Under the pieces are notes generated by a model that ran no database searches, was not told where the DNA came from, and saw only the letters and a program-made list of their open reading frames with translations. From Rhizobium hidalgonense (GTDB lineage Bacteria > Pseudomonadota > Alphaproteobacteria > Rhizobiales > Rhizobiaceae): a stretch of DNA of 64,000 nucleotides. This document shows, piece by piece, positions 34,758 to 43,500 of the stretch. Numbering within the stretch: the stretch's first letter is position 1; the number at the start of each line of letters is the position of its first letter. A program made the position numbers and the translations under genes. The stretch spans positions 186,001-250,000 of the forward strand of contig NZ_LODW01000082.1 in NCBI RefSeq assembly GCF_002914525.1, written 5' to 3'.

Positions 34758-34785
34758 TCAGGCCCTAAGTTAGGACAGATCACGG

Positions 34786-35670
34786 ATGCCTTCACTTAAG
34801 GATCTGAAAAACCGGATCGCCTCCGTCAAGGCGACGCAGAAGATCACCAAGGCGATGAAAATGGTCGCCGCGGCGAAGCTTCGGCGTGCGCAGGAGGCGG
34901 CCGAGGCCGCCCGGCCCTATTCGCAGCGCATGGGTGCGGTTCTGGCGAACATCGCCAAGGCAGTCACCGATGCAGATGGCGCGCCGACGCTGATGACCGG
35001 TACCGGTAAGGACCAGGTCCATCTGCTGGTGGTCTGCACCGCCGAACGCGGTCTTTGCGGTGGCTTCAATTCGCAGATTGCGCGGTTTGCCCGCGATCAC
35101 GTCCGCAGGCTGATTGCCGAGGGCAAGACGGTGAAGATCTTCACCGTCGGCAAGAAGGGTTACGACATCCTTCGCCGCGAATATGCTTCGCTGATCGTCG
35201 AGCGCAAGGAACTGCGCGACGTCAAGCGCATCGGCTTCGAGAATGCCGACCAGATCGGCAAACGTCTCATCGAGATGTACGAGGCCGGCGAGTTCGACGT
35301 CTGCACGCTGTTCTACTCCGAGTTCAAATCGGTCATCTCGCAGATTCCGACGGCGCAGCAGCTTATCCCTGCCCAGGCTCCTGACGTTGTTGCCGAGGAT
35401 GAAGCGCATGCCGGCGCCGTCTACGAATACGAGCCGGATCCGGCGTCGATCCTCGACGATCTGATCCCGCGCAACATCTCTGTCCAGGTCTTCCGCGCGC
35501 TCTTAGAGAACGTCGCCGGCGAAATGGGCGCCAAGATGAGCGCGATGGACAATGCGACGCGTAATGCCGGTGAGATGATCAATAAGCTGACGCTGAGCTA
35601 CAACCGCCAGCGTCAGGCGCAGATCACCAAGGAACTCATTGAAATCATTTCGGGCGCGGAAGCGCTCTGA
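34786..35670 (+). CDS. atpG: F1F0 ATP synthase gamma subunit
   Basis: Central rotor shaft, 294 residues. The N-terminal helix MPSLKDLKNRIASVKATQKITKAMKMVAAAKLRRAQ and the C-terminal helix MDNATRNAGEMINKLTLSYNRQRQAQITKELIEIISGAEAL form the coiled coil that enters the alpha3beta3 hexamer. Length is normal. It ends 23 bases before atpD. Confidence 0.98.
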   Translation: MPSLKDLKNRIASVKATQKITKAMKMVAAAKLRRAQEAAEAARPYSQRMGAVLANIAKAVTDADGAPTLMTGTGKDQVHLLVVCTAERGLCGGFNSQIARFARDHVRRLIAEGKTVKIFTVGKKGYDILRREYASLIVERKELRDVKRIGFENADQIGKRLIEMYEAGEFDVCTLFYSEFKSVISQIPTAQQLIPAQAPDVVAEDEAHAGAVYEYEPDPASILDDLIPRNISVQVFRALLENVAGEMGAKMSAMDNATRNAGEMINKLTLSYNRQRQAQITKELIEIISGAEAL

Positions 35671-35693
35671 AGCTAGGAAAAGAGGGTCAGAAA

Positions 35694-37129
<1,436 letters not shown>

Positions 37130-37130
<1 letters not shown>

Positions 37131-37369
37131 TGAGCGACGCGCTAGACGAGATATTCTGCTGCGATTCTCTGAAAGGGGTCGTGGCGGATCTCCCGGAACC
37201 AGCCGCACCGACCATCTATCGCGCAGATAACGGCGTGCTGATGATGGTGGTCGGTCTGGTCCAGAGCGAGGAAGGCCTCGGTTATCTCGACCAAGCGATA
37301 ATGCACTGCCCGTTCTGCGGGACCCAATTGCAAGATGCGAAAGCCATAGCCGAGAAGGTAAGTCACTGA
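37130..37369 (+). CDS. Small CPFCG zinc-ribbon-like protein between atpD and atpC
   Basis: A 79-residue protein starting MSDALDEIFCCDSLKGVV on an ATG that overlaps the atpD stop and ending on a TGA that overlaps the atpC ATG. The two overlaps make it an integral part of the operon. It has cysteines in FCCD and a CPFCG pair in MHCPFCGTQLQDAK, which could bind zinc as half a ribbon, giving C9, C10, C60 and C63 as possible ligands (my counting). The rest is predicted soluble. I do not recognise a named family, and most bacteria have no gene at this position. A role in F1 assembly or regulation is only a guess. Confidence 0.75.
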
Positions 37370-37776
37370 TGGCTGACAATTTCAACTTTGAGCTCGTTTC
37401 GCCGGAGCGTCTGCTGCTGTCGGAGATGGTGACCGAGGTCGTCATTCCCGCGACTGAAGGCGAAATGACCGTCATGGCGCACCATGCGCCGACGATGACG
37501 ACGGTCAAGCCCGGTGTCGTGAGCGTGCGTTCGGCCTCCGGCAAGAAGCAGGACTACGTCGTGTTCGGCGGCTTTGCCGATATTCTGCCGACCGGCTGCA
37601 CATTGCTTGCCGAATCCGCCGTTCCGGTCGAGGAACTCCACAAGGACGAGTTGACCCGTCGGATTGAAGCTGCCCGCCTGGAGCTCGAACATGCCGAGCT
37701 GCACGAACACAAGTCGAAGCTCGAGCACTTCATCATGGAACTGACGCATCTGAGCGGCATCGTTCAACAGGACTGA
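37369..37776 (+). CDS. atpC: F1F0 ATP synthase epsilon subunit
   Basis: Rotor subunit and ATPase inhibitor, 135 residues. The N-terminal beta-sandwich contains FNFELVSPERLLLSEMVTEVVIPATEGEMTVMAHHAPTMTTVKPG, and the short C-terminal helical hairpin contains LTRRIEAARLELEHAELHEHKSKLE. It is the last gene of the operon and is followed by a strong terminator. Confidence 0.97.
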   Translation: MADNFNFELVSPERLLLSEMVTEVVIPATEGEMTVMAHHAPTMTTVKPGVVSVRSASGKKQDYVVFGGFADILPTGCTLLAESAVPVEELHKDELTRRIEAARLELEHAELHEHKSKLEHFIMELTHLSGIVQQD

Positions 37777-37797
37777 TCGCAATCGACTGCGATGATC

Positions 37798-37825
37798 AAA
37801 GGCGGCTGCAACAGCCGCCTTTTTT
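37798..37825 (+). terminator. Rho-independent terminator after atpC
   Basis: GGCGGCTG (37801-37808), loop CAA, CAGCCGCC (37812-37819), then six T residues (37820-37825), with AAA before the stem. It lies 22 bases after the atpC stop and is a strong intrinsic terminator. Confidence 0.93.
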
Positions 37826-37917
37826 GCGTCCGTTGACCTGTCGGCAGGCGGACGGCAGCGCCATCGGGCTGCCTGTTGGCGAAAAACCGGCTAGGACCGT
37901 CGCATTATCAACGCGTC

Positions 37918-38655
37918 TCAGAAGCCGGTGCCGCCACGCAGCTCGATGACCAGTGTCTTCAATAAAATCTTCAAGTCGAGCAACAGGCTGAAATTCCGGA
38001 CATAGTAGATATCGCAGGCGATGCGGGCGCGCGCTTGCAGCGGCCGCGCCGTCGGGCCGCGCCAGCCGCGTGTCTGCGCAAGGCCGGTAATGCCGGGGCG
38101 CATGATGTGGCGTTGGTGGTAGTCCGGCACCAGCTCCTCGTAAAGCCTGCCGGCAGCACGCATATTGATCGCATGGCAGCGCGGACCGACCAGCGACATC
38201 TCGCCGATAAGCACGTTGAAAAGCTGCGGCAGCTCGTCGATGTTGGTCCTTCGGAGGACCGCTCCGATGGAGGTCATCCGGCTGTCGCCCTTGACGGTCT
38301 GCTGAATGCCGCTCGGATCACAATCTTCGGCGCGCATCGAGCGGAACTTGAAGACCACGATCTTTCGGCCGTTCAGGCCCCAGCGGATCTGCCGAAAAAA
38401 TACCGGACCGCCATCGTCGAGTTTGATGAAGAGCGCGATCGCCAGAAAAAATGGCGCCAGCACGGTGAGGGCGCTGACTGAGGCGACGATGTCGAACAGC
38501 CGCTTGACGCCCAGTCGCGTAGCCATCTTTCTGTCGACAGGCGAAAAGCTGTCCGGCTGGCGAATGTTGGAATTCGCGACAACCAGGGACCTGATTTTGT
38601 CCTGACGCTGAGACGGATCGAAGCGTGAATTCGTCTTCGAAGTATAAGCATTCAT
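37918..38655 (-). CDS. Bacterial sugar transferase (undecaprenyl-phosphate sugar phosphotransferase)
   Basis: A 245-residue initiating glycosyltransferase that puts a sugar phosphate on the lipid carrier for surface polysaccharide. One hydrophobic hairpin (55-79, IVASVSALTVLAPFFLAIALFIKL) anchors it. Catalytic motifs are KFRSM (103-107), RRTNIDELPQL (135-145), GEMSLVGPR (151-159) and RPGITGLAQ (186-194). It lacks the multi-helix N-terminal domain of WbaP/WcaJ. PssA-like enzymes of R. leguminosarum have the same core, but this protein has a different N-terminal stretch, so it may be a paralogue. An acyltransferase gene lies upstream on the same strand. Confidence 0.9.
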   Translation of the reverse strand: MNAYTSKTNSRFDPSQRQDKIRSLVVANSNIRQPDSFSPVDRKMATRLGVKRLFDIVASVSALTVLAPFFLAIALFIKLDDGGPVFFRQIRWGLNGRKIVVFKFRSMRAEDCDPSGIQQTVKGDSRMTSIGAVLRRTNIDELPQLFNVLIGEMSLVGPRCHAINMRAAGRLYEELVPDYHQRHIMRPGITGLAQTRGWRGPTARPLQARARIACDIYYVRNFSLLLDLKILLKTLVIELRGGTGF

Positions 38656-38822
38656 TACGCAAGGCCCACAAGTTTAGATGCGATACTGAACTGTAGGGAG
38701 ACAGATACATCGTCATGTATCGTTTGTCATCGGTATAAATAAGAATCCCGTAATCATAAAGTAGCCAAAAATGGGAGTATTACGCCATTAACCTTAGCGC
38801 CTTAGTTGAAATGGTGGGAAAT

Positions 38823-40043
38823 TTATACTTTGAAAGGAGTAGCCCGATTGGATGGGTTGGATGTCAGGCGGTTGCCGAGGTCGATCGCCGGTCTCTCCAG
38901 CAGGTGGTAGCTGAGGCTGGCGACGAGAAGGACCAGTGTGGCCGCCAGTCCGCAGGACTGCAGCCAGCCGGTGACGACATTTTCCGTGGACACGCCGAAC
39001 GAGCCGGGGTCGAGCCTCTGGATCGATATCAGGATGATCTCCTGCCAGATATAGATGCCGAAGGAGATCTTGGCGATGTAGCGGACGGGCGCATTGTCGA
39101 GCAGCCTGCCCAGGTGCTGTGAATGACAGAGCGAAACCAGCGCCGTTGCGATCGCCAGGGGAAAGACCGGAAAGCCATAGGGCATGCCGAGCCAGCCGTA
39201 AGCTTCAGGGGTGCCGCCGGGCGATATGGCGAGGCGGTAGCCGGCAACGGCAAGGGCCAGCAGTGCTGCAGCATCGAACCAGAAGGTGGACCGTCTTCTC
39301 AGCATGCCCTCGACGCCGGCGGCGAACGCGCCGAGGGCGAAGATGGAAAAGAAGCCGATCGGATTAAATCTCGGCATCCACTCCTTCGCCCCGCCCTGGA
39401 GGCCGTAATCCCAGCCGCGTCCGATGTCGTCCAGCGGAAAGACGGTGAGGATCAGCAGATGGACGAGGAGTACGCCTGCGATGACGCAAAGCCAGGCGAC
39501 GCGGGCAAGCAGTGGATGCCGCCTGAGAAGAGGCAAACGAAACAGCAGGAGAAAACAGATCGGCAGGAGCACATAGCTGGTGACCTCGAAGGGAATGGAC
39601 CACAGCGGCCCGTCGGCTTCGACGGGAAACAATGTGCGCCAATGCCACTGGCTCATGAACATCAGCCCGGAGACGTAGCGAAGTGTCAACTCCGGCGTCA
39701 GCGGTAGGGCAAGCAGCGTCAGGCTGAGGGCGAAGCTGACGGTTGCGGCCACCCAGAAGCCCGGTGCGATGCGCGCCGCTCTGCGGATCGTGTAATGGCC
39801 AAGGCTCGGCATGTTGCCGCCCGCGTCGAGCGCGCGCCAGAAGGGATGGGCAAGAAGAAAGCCGCTGAGCACGAAGAAGATGGCGACGCCAAAATTGCCG
39901 AAGCGGAGGATGTTTGCGGCCGGCCCCAATTCGTCGGGAATTCTGCGCATATCCAGCCGGAGCGTCAGATGATGGGCAAGCACCAGAAGACAGGCCGTTG
40001 CGCGCAGAAAGTCGGCTCCGGCCAGTCGCTCCTGTTGTCGCAT
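38823..40043 (-). CDS. Acyltransferase 3-family membrane protein (OafA/ExoZ-like)
   Basis: A 406-residue polytopic protein with about ten hydrophobic segments. It starts near the family motif FLRATACLLVLAHHLTLRLD (R-A-x-A-x-x-x-V-x-x-H), where the histidine pair is catalytic, and contains FFVLSGFLLAHPFWRAL. Members O-acetylate or otherwise acylate polysaccharides or lipids using a periplasmic or cytoplasmic donor. It sits beside a sugar transferase, so surface-polysaccharide decoration is likely. The 167-base space to that gene contains no other ORF I can support. Confidence 0.88.
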   Translation of the reverse strand: MRQQERLAGADFLRATACLLVLAHHLTLRLDMRRIPDELGPAANILRFGNFGVAIFFVLSGFLLAHPFWRALDAGGNMPSLGHYTIRRAARIAPGFWVAATVSFALSLTLLALPLTPELTLRYVSGLMFMSQWHWRTLFPVEADGPLWSIPFEVTSYVLLPICFLLLFRLPLLRRHPLLARVAWLCVIAGVLLVHLLILTVFPLDDIGRGWDYGLQGGAKEWMPRFNPIGFFSIFALGAFAAGVEGMLRRRSTFWFDAAALLALAVAGYRLAISPGGTPEAYGWLGMPYGFPVFPLAIATALVSLCHSQHLGRLLDNAPVRYIAKISFGIYIWQEIILISIQRLDPGSFGVSTENVVTGWLQSCGLAATLVLLVASLSYHLLERPAIDLGNRLTSNPSNRATPFKV

Positions 40044-40075
40044 CTTGTCCTCGCCTTACAGCGCCGCGCGGTCCT

Positions 40076-40177
40076 AGAGCGGTTCAAGTTCTCACGGAAG
40101 CGCCGAACCGCTCTACCCTTTGTTTTTACGCAATCCCGGACGGAAAACCACGTCGCGCTTTTCCTGGGATTGCTCTA
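40076..40177. repeat. RIME-like palindromic element (second type)
   Basis: Two palindromes: 40076-40114 (AGAGCGGTTC / GAACCGCTCT ends) and about 40130-40173 (GCAATCCCGGA / TCCTGGGATTGC ends), with the right end TGCTCTAG. The two-palindrome structure and the AGAGC/GCTCT edges resemble the other RIME copies, but the internal sequence differs. It lies upstream of the acyltransferase gene. Confidence 0.72.
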
Positions 40178-40210
40178 GCGATGCGCAAAGGCGCTGTAAC
40201 ACTTTGAATG

Positions 40211-40256
40211 CTGCATCATTTTTCTTATACCGATTCCGATTTAAGAAATCATGCAG
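40211..40256. repeat. Imperfect hairpin in intergenic gap
   Basis: CTGCATCATTT (40211-40221) pairs with AAATCATGCAG (40246-40256), apart from one mismatch, and the inner TTCTTA / TAAGAA continues the stem around CCGATTCCGA. It lies 53 bases from the thiY-like stop (reverse strand). It could be a further small repeat element or a bidirectional terminator; no clear T-run follows. Confidence 0.5.
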
Positions 40257-40308
40257 TGCCCGAGGACTTTGCCGTGGAACGCCGCGGCGGGCAAGGTCGG
40301 GGCTGAGC

Positions 40309-41319
40309 TCAGTCCAGCAGTTCGTTGGTATAAAAGGTCGAAAAGTCCGGCTTGTCCTTGAGTGCGGCGCCATTCGCATCGACCAGAATGCCGTTCTCGA
40401 CCAGGAAGCCGCCGATCGCATCGGCCTTTGTCGGATCGAGGGCGCCGATCACACCGGCCTCGGACTTCAAAAAGTGTCCTTCGATCAGTGCCGTCTGCGA
40501 AGCTTTCACCAATTCGGTATTCATCAGCGCGCCGTTGCTCTCTGATATCAGCAGCGCGCAGGCTTCGTCGGGATGATCGATGGAATAGGCATAACCTTTT
40601 CGCGTCGCCTGAATGAAGGCGCGGGCATTGTCCCGATTGGCCGAGAGATAGGTATCGCTGGAAACGATGACCGTGGTCTGCTCGTCTGGAATGCCATAGT
40701 CGGAATAGTGGAACCGGGCAATCTTCCGGTTTTCCAATTCGGCAGCAACGCCTTCCCAGGTATAGATCTCCAGGGTGAAGTCGATCGAGCCGTTGTCCAG
40801 CGCCTCGTAAGCGGAGGTGCCGAGGGTGACAGTCTTGACCTCGCCTTTGCCGCCATCATTGCGGATCATCGCAGAGACCAACGCGCTTTCCCACGTGCCG
40901 CCGAAGCCGCCATAGGTCTTGCCGTCGAGGTCCCTGGGGCTCTTGATGTCGTCGCGTCCGCCCTTGAAGATCAGCCGCGCTGTTTCGGTCTGGACGACGC
41001 CGTAGACCATTTTCACGTCGCCGCCGGCGGCGCGCTGCGTGATCGCCTCGATCTCGCTGCTGATACCGAAATCAGCGACACCGTTCGATACCAGCGTTCC
41101 GGCGCTGGTATCGGCAAAGGGAAGAATTTCGACATCGAGGCCAGCCGCGGCATAAAAGCCCTTCGCCTTGGCGACATAGATGCCGATATGGTTGGTGTTG
41201 GGCGTCCAGTCGAGTGCGATGCGAGCCTTTGCGGGCGCCGACTGGGCGAAGGCAGGCCGGCCGACAAGGCTTGCCGCGATGGCGGCGAAGATCGTCTGGC
41301 GACGGGTGAGAAGCAGCAT
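40309..41319 (-). CDS. thiY: Thiamine-precursor ABC transporter substrate-binding protein (ThiY/NMT1-like)
   Basis: A 336-residue binding protein with an N-terminal twin-arginine/Sec-like segment (LLLTRRQTIFAAIAASLVGRPAFAQ). It starts its fold with KARIALDWTPNTNHIGIYVAKAKGFYAAAGLDVEILPF, the NMT1/THI5-like opening shared by pyrimidine (HMP or formylaminopyrimidine) binding proteins. The ATG at 41319 follows GGAGGTCACA; an ATG nine codons upstream is not preferred. The reverse-strand order is thiX, thiZ, thiY, under a TPP riboswitch, which supports thiamine-precursor uptake. The gene name is by context; the exact ligand is unproven. Confidence 0.87.
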   Translation of the reverse strand: MLLLTRRQTIFAAIAASLVGRPAFAQSAPAKARIALDWTPNTNHIGIYVAKAKGFYAAAGLDVEILPFADTSAGTLVSNGVADFGISSEIEAITQRAAGGDVKMVYGVVQTETARLIFKGGRDDIKSPRDLDGKTYGGFGGTWESALVSAMIRNDGGKGEVKTVTLGTSAYEALDNGSIDFTLEIYTWEGVAAELENRKIARFHYSDYGIPDEQTTVIVSSDTYLSANRDNARAFIQATRKGYAYSIDHPDEACALLISESNGALMNTELVKASQTALIEGHFLKSEAGVIGALDPTKADAIGGFLVENGILVDANGAALKDKPDFSTFYTNELLD

Positions 41320-41340
41320 TGTGACCTCCTCAGGTCTCTC

Positions 41341-41445
41341 GAGCATGGTGCCGAAATGCGTGAGCTGTTTTCGGCATCATGCTCTAACTCTTTAAATTCG
41401 AACAGGATTCCGATTTTAGGCCGATCGGCCTAAAATCATCCTGTT
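41341..41445. repeat. RIME element copy B, overlapping the 3' end of thiZ
   Basis: The same two palindromes as at 21085-21196, in inverted order: 41341-41385 and 41401-41445. On the reverse strand it encodes the last 20 codons and the stop of the ABC ATPase gene. An equivalent segment of RIME copy A, read on the forward strand, would give nearly the same peptide (EQDDFRPxGLKSESCSxLKS). Confidence 0.88.
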
Positions 41446-42196
41446 CCAGCGGATGAAGCAGGGTTTGCAGGATTTCGGTTTCGATCGCCTGGGCCGCCGG
41501 CGAGCCGAGATCGGCAAGGCTTCTCGGGCGGGGCAGGGGAACGCGGAATTCACGGATGATACGCGCCGGGCGGGCCGAAAGCATGTAGATGCGGTCCGAG
41601 AGGAACACGGCCTCGCGAACATCATGGGTGATCAGCAGCGCCGTCCAGCGGTGTTCCGTCCACATGCCCTGCAGCCATTCCTGGATCTGCGTGCGCGTCA
41701 GCGCGTCGAGCGCGCCGAACGGTTCGTCGAGCAGCAGCATGTCCTGGGTCTGGACGACGGTGCGCAGCAGGGCGGCGCGCTGGCGCATGCCGCCTGACAG
41801 TTCGGAGGGATAATGGTGTTCGAAGCCGGCAAGACCGAAGCTTTCGAACAGGGGCGCCACAGCATTGCGGGCAGCCCGTCGGCCCATGCCCCGCACCTCG
41901 AGGCCAAGTGCCGCATTGTCGATGATCCGGCGCCAGGGCATCAGCGCATCGCGCTGTGGCATGAAGGCGAAGGCATGGGGTGCCTGTTCCAGTGGCGTGC
42001 CGTTGAAAAGCAGTGCGCCGGAATCGGGACGAAGTGCCTGCGTCAGCAGTCGCAGCACCGTCGATTTTCCGGAGCCGGACGGGCCGACGATCGAGACGAA
42101 TTCGCCGTCTGCGACGTTGAGCGAAATATCGCCCAGCACCTGCATGCCGTCGAAGGATTTCGAGATATTGCGCAGTTCAACCATTCTGTCGCTCAT
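41384..42196 (-). CDS. thiZ: Thiamine-precursor ABC transporter ATP-binding protein (ThiZ-like), RIME-encoded tail
   Basis: A 270-residue ATPase of the nitrate/sulfonate/taurine class. Walker A GPSGSGKST is at 38-46, signature LSGGMRQR at 133-140, Walker B LLLDEP at 154-159 and the switch histidine H191. It overlaps thiX by four bases (ATGA at 42193-42196). Residues 251-270 and the TAG stop come from the RIME element, so the native end was near residue 250. That is still a plausible length for this class. The element probably inserted just before or into the original stop without destroying the gene. Confidence 0.9.
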   Translation of the reverse strand: MSDRMVELRNISKSFDGMQVLGDISLNVADGEFVSIVGPSGSGKSTVLRLLTQALRPDSGALLFNGTPLEQAPHAFAFMPQRDALMPWRRIIDNAALGLEVRGMGRRAARNAVAPLFESFGLAGFEHHYPSELSGGMRQRAALLRTVVQTQDMLLLDEPFGALDALTRTQIQEWLQGMWTEHRWTALLITHDVREAVFLSDRIYMLSARPARIIREFRVPLPRPRSLADLGSPAAQAIETEILQTLLHPLEQDDFRPIGLKSESCSNLKS

Positions 42197-42993
42197 CGGC
42201 GCCGCTCCCCGGATGGTTGCCAGGGCATCAGCAGGCGCTGGATCAATAGCGTCAGCCCGAACAGGCAGAGGGTGAGCACCGCGCTGACGAGGACGGCGGC
42301 GAGCACGAGATCGGGACGGAAATTGTTCTTGGCGTTGAGAATGTAGATGCCGAGGCCGCGGGCGGCGCCGGCATATTCGGCAAATATCGCGCCGACGACG
42401 GCATAGGTGATCGAGATCCTCAGGCCGGCGAAGAAATAGGGCAGCGCGGAGGGAAGCCGTGCCAGGCGGAAAATGCGCCAGCGGCTCGCCTTCATCGAAT
42501 GCAGCAATTCGGCGATGTCGCGGTCGGTCGATTCATAGCCCTGCAGCAGGGCGACGAGCAGCGGGAAGAAGGTAACGAGCGCCACCAGCAGAATCTTCGG
42601 TAGGAGGCCGAAACCGAACCAGAGGACGACGAGCGGTGCGATCGCCACTAGCGGCAGGGTCTGGCTGGCGATGAAGATCGGCAGCAATGCCCGGCGCATG
42701 AAGGGCATGAAATCCATCAGGATCGATGCGACGAAGGCGAAGGCCAGCGACAGCGCGAAGCCGCCGAGTGTGGCGCCGAGCGTCGGCCAGGTATTTGCGA
42801 TCAACGCCTCGCGGTTCAGCCAGCCCTGGGTGACGATGCGCGAAGGCGCCGGCAGGATGGACGGTTTGATCCCGGAAAGATCGACATAGAGTTCCCATGC
42901 CGCCAAAAAGGCGCAGCCTGCGAGCAAGGCGGGTATGCCCCGGGTGAGAGCGGCGCCGAGCGCGGCGAGGCGGGAAGGTTGCGACGGTGTCAT
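42193..42993 (-). CDS. thiX: Thiamine-precursor ABC transporter permease (ThiX-like)
   Basis: A 266-residue permease of the SsuC/TauC type with six hydrophobic segments, the first at about 19-35 (IPALLAGCAFLAAWELYVDL). The EAA-type loop LLHSMKASRWRIFRLARLPSALPYFFAGLRIS is at about 163-194. Its own ribosome-binding site is weak (CGAGCGCTGATG), and it starts 12 bases after the stop of a short YkoF-like frame, so it may rely on translational coupling to that frame. The gene belongs to the riboswitch-controlled operon. Confidence 0.9.
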   Translation of the reverse strand: MTPSQPSRLAALGAALTRGIPALLAGCAFLAAWELYVDLSGIKPSILPAPSRIVTQGWLNREALIANTWPTLGATLGGFALSLAFAFVASILMDFMPFMRRALLPIFIASQTLPLVAIAPLVVLWFGFGLLPKILLVALVTFFPLLVALLQGYESTDRDIAELLHSMKASRWRIFRLARLPSALPYFFAGLRISITYAVVGAIFAEYAGAARGLGIYILNAKNNFRPDLVLAAVLVSAVLTLCLFGLTLLIQRLLMPWQPSGERRR

Positions 42994-43005
42994 CAGCGCT
43001 CGATT

Positions 43006-43134
43006 TCAGGATATATGGTCGGTCTCGATGCGCAGCCGGTCGCGATAGGGATCGGGCGCCGTGACGGCATCGCGGATGATGCCGACGAAATTGCCGGACA
43101 TCGGATAGAGTGACACTTGTGCGCCTGAGACCAT
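43006..43134 (-). pseudogene. Truncated YkoF-like (thiamine-binding) gene, N-terminal 42 codons only
   Basis: An ATG at 43134, 7 bases below the TPP aptamer core, opens a 42-codon frame reading MVSGAQVSLYPMSGNFVG and then DAVTAPDPYRDRLRIE. From memory of the family, G-A-Q-x-S-L-Y-P near the N-terminus and D-P-x-R-D-R-L-R-I-E-T-D are the first conserved stretches of YkoF/thiamine- or HMP-binding proteins of about 200 residues. The frame ends TGA at 43006-43008, 12 bases before thiX. The C-terminal four-fifths are therefore missing and the rest was probably deleted. It may still be translated as a leader. Confirmation needs a protein alignment. Confidence 0.6.
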
Positions 43135-43140
43135 CTGAAC

Positions 43141-43232
43141 CTCGCTCCGCTGGCATTACCCAGATCAGCTTTGAAGGGTCCAGAGGTTTGCGCCTCACAT
43201 CTCAGCCCCGGCGATACGGAGCTCCCCTGTTA
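43141..43232 (-). promoter_or_regulatory. TPP (THI-box) riboswitch upstream of the thiXZY-like operon
   Basis: The conserved core CTGATCTGGGTAATGCCAGC lies at 43149-43168 on the reverse strand, and the GGCTGAGA element is at 43200-43207, preceded by AGGGGAGC. These are the two signature parts of the thiamine-pyrophosphate aptamer. The ribosome-binding GAGG of the downstream 42-codon frame lies immediately 3' of the core, so control is probably at translation initiation, as in many proteobacterial TPP riboswitches. High TPP would shut off the transporter. Boundaries are approximate. Confidence 0.93.
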
Positions 43233-43324
43233 TTTCGGCGGAAACTATCACCCGGCTTTTCTTCCGGCAACCGCAAAATTGCCAACCGGTCCGCGTGGTC
43301 GGAAGGGACCCAATGTCAGGGAAA

Positions 43325-43350
43325 CACCCGAGCGGGATCCCGCTCGGGTG
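43325..43350. repeat. Perfect 26-bp palindrome between soxR promoter and TPP riboswitch
   Basis: The sequence starts CACCCGAGCGGGA and is its own reverse complement, with a GGATCC centre and no loop. On the reverse strand it is followed by TTTCCC, so it may act as a weak terminator or a stalling hairpin in the leader of the thi operon. It could also be a protein-binding site. Confidence 0.75.
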
Positions 43351-43463
43351 GTCCTCGGCGGTCCCGTACCTGCCGGGAACGGGACGACAGCTTGCTGCCT
43401 CAGGCGGCAATATCGGCATAAGGTGCGAGCGCCCGATTGGGCTTTACGATTGCTGGAGCAAGA

Positions 43464-43492
43464 GATATAAAACCTCAACCAATATTGAGGTC
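43464..43492 (-). promoter_or_regulatory. SoxR-type operator-promoter directed toward the thi operon
   Basis: On the reverse strand, TTGACC (43487-43492), a 19-base spacer and TATATC (43464-43469) form a MerR-type promoter. An 18-bp site of CCTCAA, six bases and TTGAGG (43473-43490) lies in the spacer and ends at the -35 box. The half-sites match the E. coli soxS operator, and the 19-base spacer is the hallmark of promoters activated by MerR-family proteins. SoxR is encoded 11 bases away on the opposite strand. On the forward strand the same site would sit beside the soxR start and could repress it. Confidence 0.78.
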
Positions 43493-43500
43493 AAGAGGCA

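Noticed and set aside
43195..43478. Short reverse-strand frames (74 and 76 codons) between soxR and the TPP riboswitch
   Set aside because: They overlap each other, the palindrome and the aptamer, have no ribosome-binding site or family likeness, and are better explained as untranslated leader.
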